A stretch of DNA of 5,781 nt, from assembly GCA_014879435.1 (NCBI GenBank), contig JACSSB010000260.1:1-5781 (forward strand), read 5' to 3'. The stretch comes from Phycisphaerales bacterium. Lineage in GTDB: Bacteria; Pseudomonadota; Gammaproteobacteria; Competibacterales; Competibacteraceae. The translations under genes were made by a program, and so were the position numbers. The notes below the pieces were generated by a model. The model saw only the letters and a program-made list of their open reading frames with translations, searched no databases and was not told the origin of the DNA. Below are positions 4,977 through 5,781 of the stretch, piece after piece (position 1 is the stretch's first letter; the number at the start of each line of letters is the position of its first letter).

Positions 4977-5781
4977 TCATTCGATCAAGGCACGGCCATG
5001 GCGGACGAACGGTGGTTTGACCACTCGCGCTGGCAGATGTTTGCTACGGATCTCCACTTGGCAATGTGGATTAACGCCCGTTTCGACCCGTGCCAGGGCG
5101 ATGGTGCGATTTAAAGTAGGAGAAAAAGTACCGCTGGTAATCTGGCCGACTTCGCGCTCGCCATCGAACACGCGCTGATGGTTACGCAGTACGCCACGCT
5201 CCTCTAGCACCAGCCCCACGAAAGTTTGGGGTACTCCGTGTGTGCGTTGCTGTTCCAGCGCAGTCCGACCGATGAAATCGCGCTCGGTCGGCTCCCAAGC
5301 GACGGTCCAGCCCAGTCCAGAAACGAGTGGGGTAGTGGTTTCGTCCATATCGCTGCCGTATAAATTCATCCCAGCTTCGAGGCGCAAGGTATCGCGAGCG
5401 CCCAATCCGCAGGGCGAGATACCGGCGGCGATGATCCGATCCCAGAGTTCCGGCACGGTGGCAGCGGGCGTTAGAATTTCTACGCCATCCTCACCGGTAT
5501 AACCAGTACGAGCGATAAAGCCGTCCCCGATCTCCAGAGCATGGAAGGGTTTGAGCGCACGCACGGCGGTTACGGTCTCCGTACCCAGAACCTTTTCTAG
5601 CCGATCCAGGGCTTCTGGGCCTTGCACCGCCAGCATCGCCAGATCGTCGCGTTCGTGCCAGGGCACGTTGAAACGCTCGGCCAGTGGTGCGATCCAGGCC
5701 AGATCCTTATCCCGAGTGGCAGCGTTCAATACCAGTCGGTAACCCGATGCGCCGCGATCATAAACGATCAGATCGTCGATC
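4977..5781 (-). CDS. gcvT: Aminomethyltransferase (T-protein), partial at the window edge
   Basis: Transfers the methylene group from aminomethyl-GcvH to tetrahydrofolate, releasing ammonia and giving 5,10-methylene-THF. The frame continues to the right edge without a stop. The first visible residues are IDDLIVYDRGASGYRL, which align with the IDDLIVY region of E. coli GcvT that contains the catalytic aspartate. About 267 residues are visible, so roughly the first 95-100 are outside the window. The TTG at 5729 is an internal leucine, not the start. Motifs include LAVQGPEA, RTGYTGEDGVEI, the strongly conserved CGLGARDTLRLEAGMNLYG, WTVAWEP, RDFIGR, RGVLRN, ITSGTFSPTL and a C-terminal KPPFVRHGRA. 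It is the first visible gene of the operon, so the promoter and any glycine riboswitch would lie beyond the window. Confidence 0.97.
   Translation of the reverse strand, partial: IDDLIVYDRGASGYRLVLNAATRDKDLAWIAPLAERFNVPWHERDDLAMLAVQGPEALDRLEKVLGTETVTAVRALKPFHALEIGDGFIARTGYTGEDGVEILTPAATVPELWDRIIAAGISPCGLGARDTLRLEAGMNLYGSDMDETTTPLVSGLGWTVAWEPTERDFIGRTALEQQRTHGVPQTFVGLVLEERGVLRNHQRVFDGEREVGQITSGTFSPTLNRTIALARVETGVNPHCQVEIRSKHLPARVVKPPFVRHGRALIE

Noticed and set aside
5727..5729. TTG as the start of gcvT
   Set aside because: The frame continues upstream to the window edge with conserved T-protein sequence (DDLIVY), so the codon is internal.

Overview
The window holds most of a glycine cleavage operon on the minus strand, followed by a repeat-rich convergent region that contains one small uncharacterised gene on the plus strand. 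The gene content suggests a Gammaproteobacterium. DgkA, Tpx and GcvT are close to the enterobacterial proteins. The P-protein is split into two subunits, as in several purple-sulfur, methanotroph and related gamma lineages. The intergenic repeats (REP-like palindromes, CCCGC/GCGGG mini-elements, CCCTCTCCC hairpins) are of the kind common in such genomes. The genus cannot be fixed from sequence alone.

Right to left (5781 to 734), all on the minus strand: gcvT (T-protein, N-terminus outside the window), gcvH (lipoyl carrier), gcvPA (P-protein subunit 1), tpx (thiol peroxidase), gcvPB (P-protein subunit 2) and dgkA (diacylglycerol kinase). Gaps are 37, 18, 63, 7 and 5 bases, so a single transcript is likely. 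GcvPA and GcvPB form the PLP-dependent glycine decarboxylase, GcvH carries the aminomethyl group on lipoyl-lysine, and GcvT passes the one-carbon unit to tetrahydrofolate. The L-protein (lpd) is not in the window. The odd point is tpx, which sits between the two genes of one heteromeric enzyme and has the best ribosome binding site in the operon.

Left part (1 to 733): a 91-codon plus-strand gene (133-408) is bracketed on both sides by copies of a REP-like palindrome with a GTAG head and a GCGAAGC tip. Between this gene and dgkA lies a chain of four different hairpin elements (542-723), including a 68-bp element with inverted ends. None of the hairpins is followed by a T-run, so no classical intrinsic terminator is visible for either converging transcript.

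The metabolic genes are ordinary and intact. The points that deserve a second look are the tpx insertion, the REP-bracketed small gene, and the mixed hairpin cluster. I do not see a clear new defence or mobile system.
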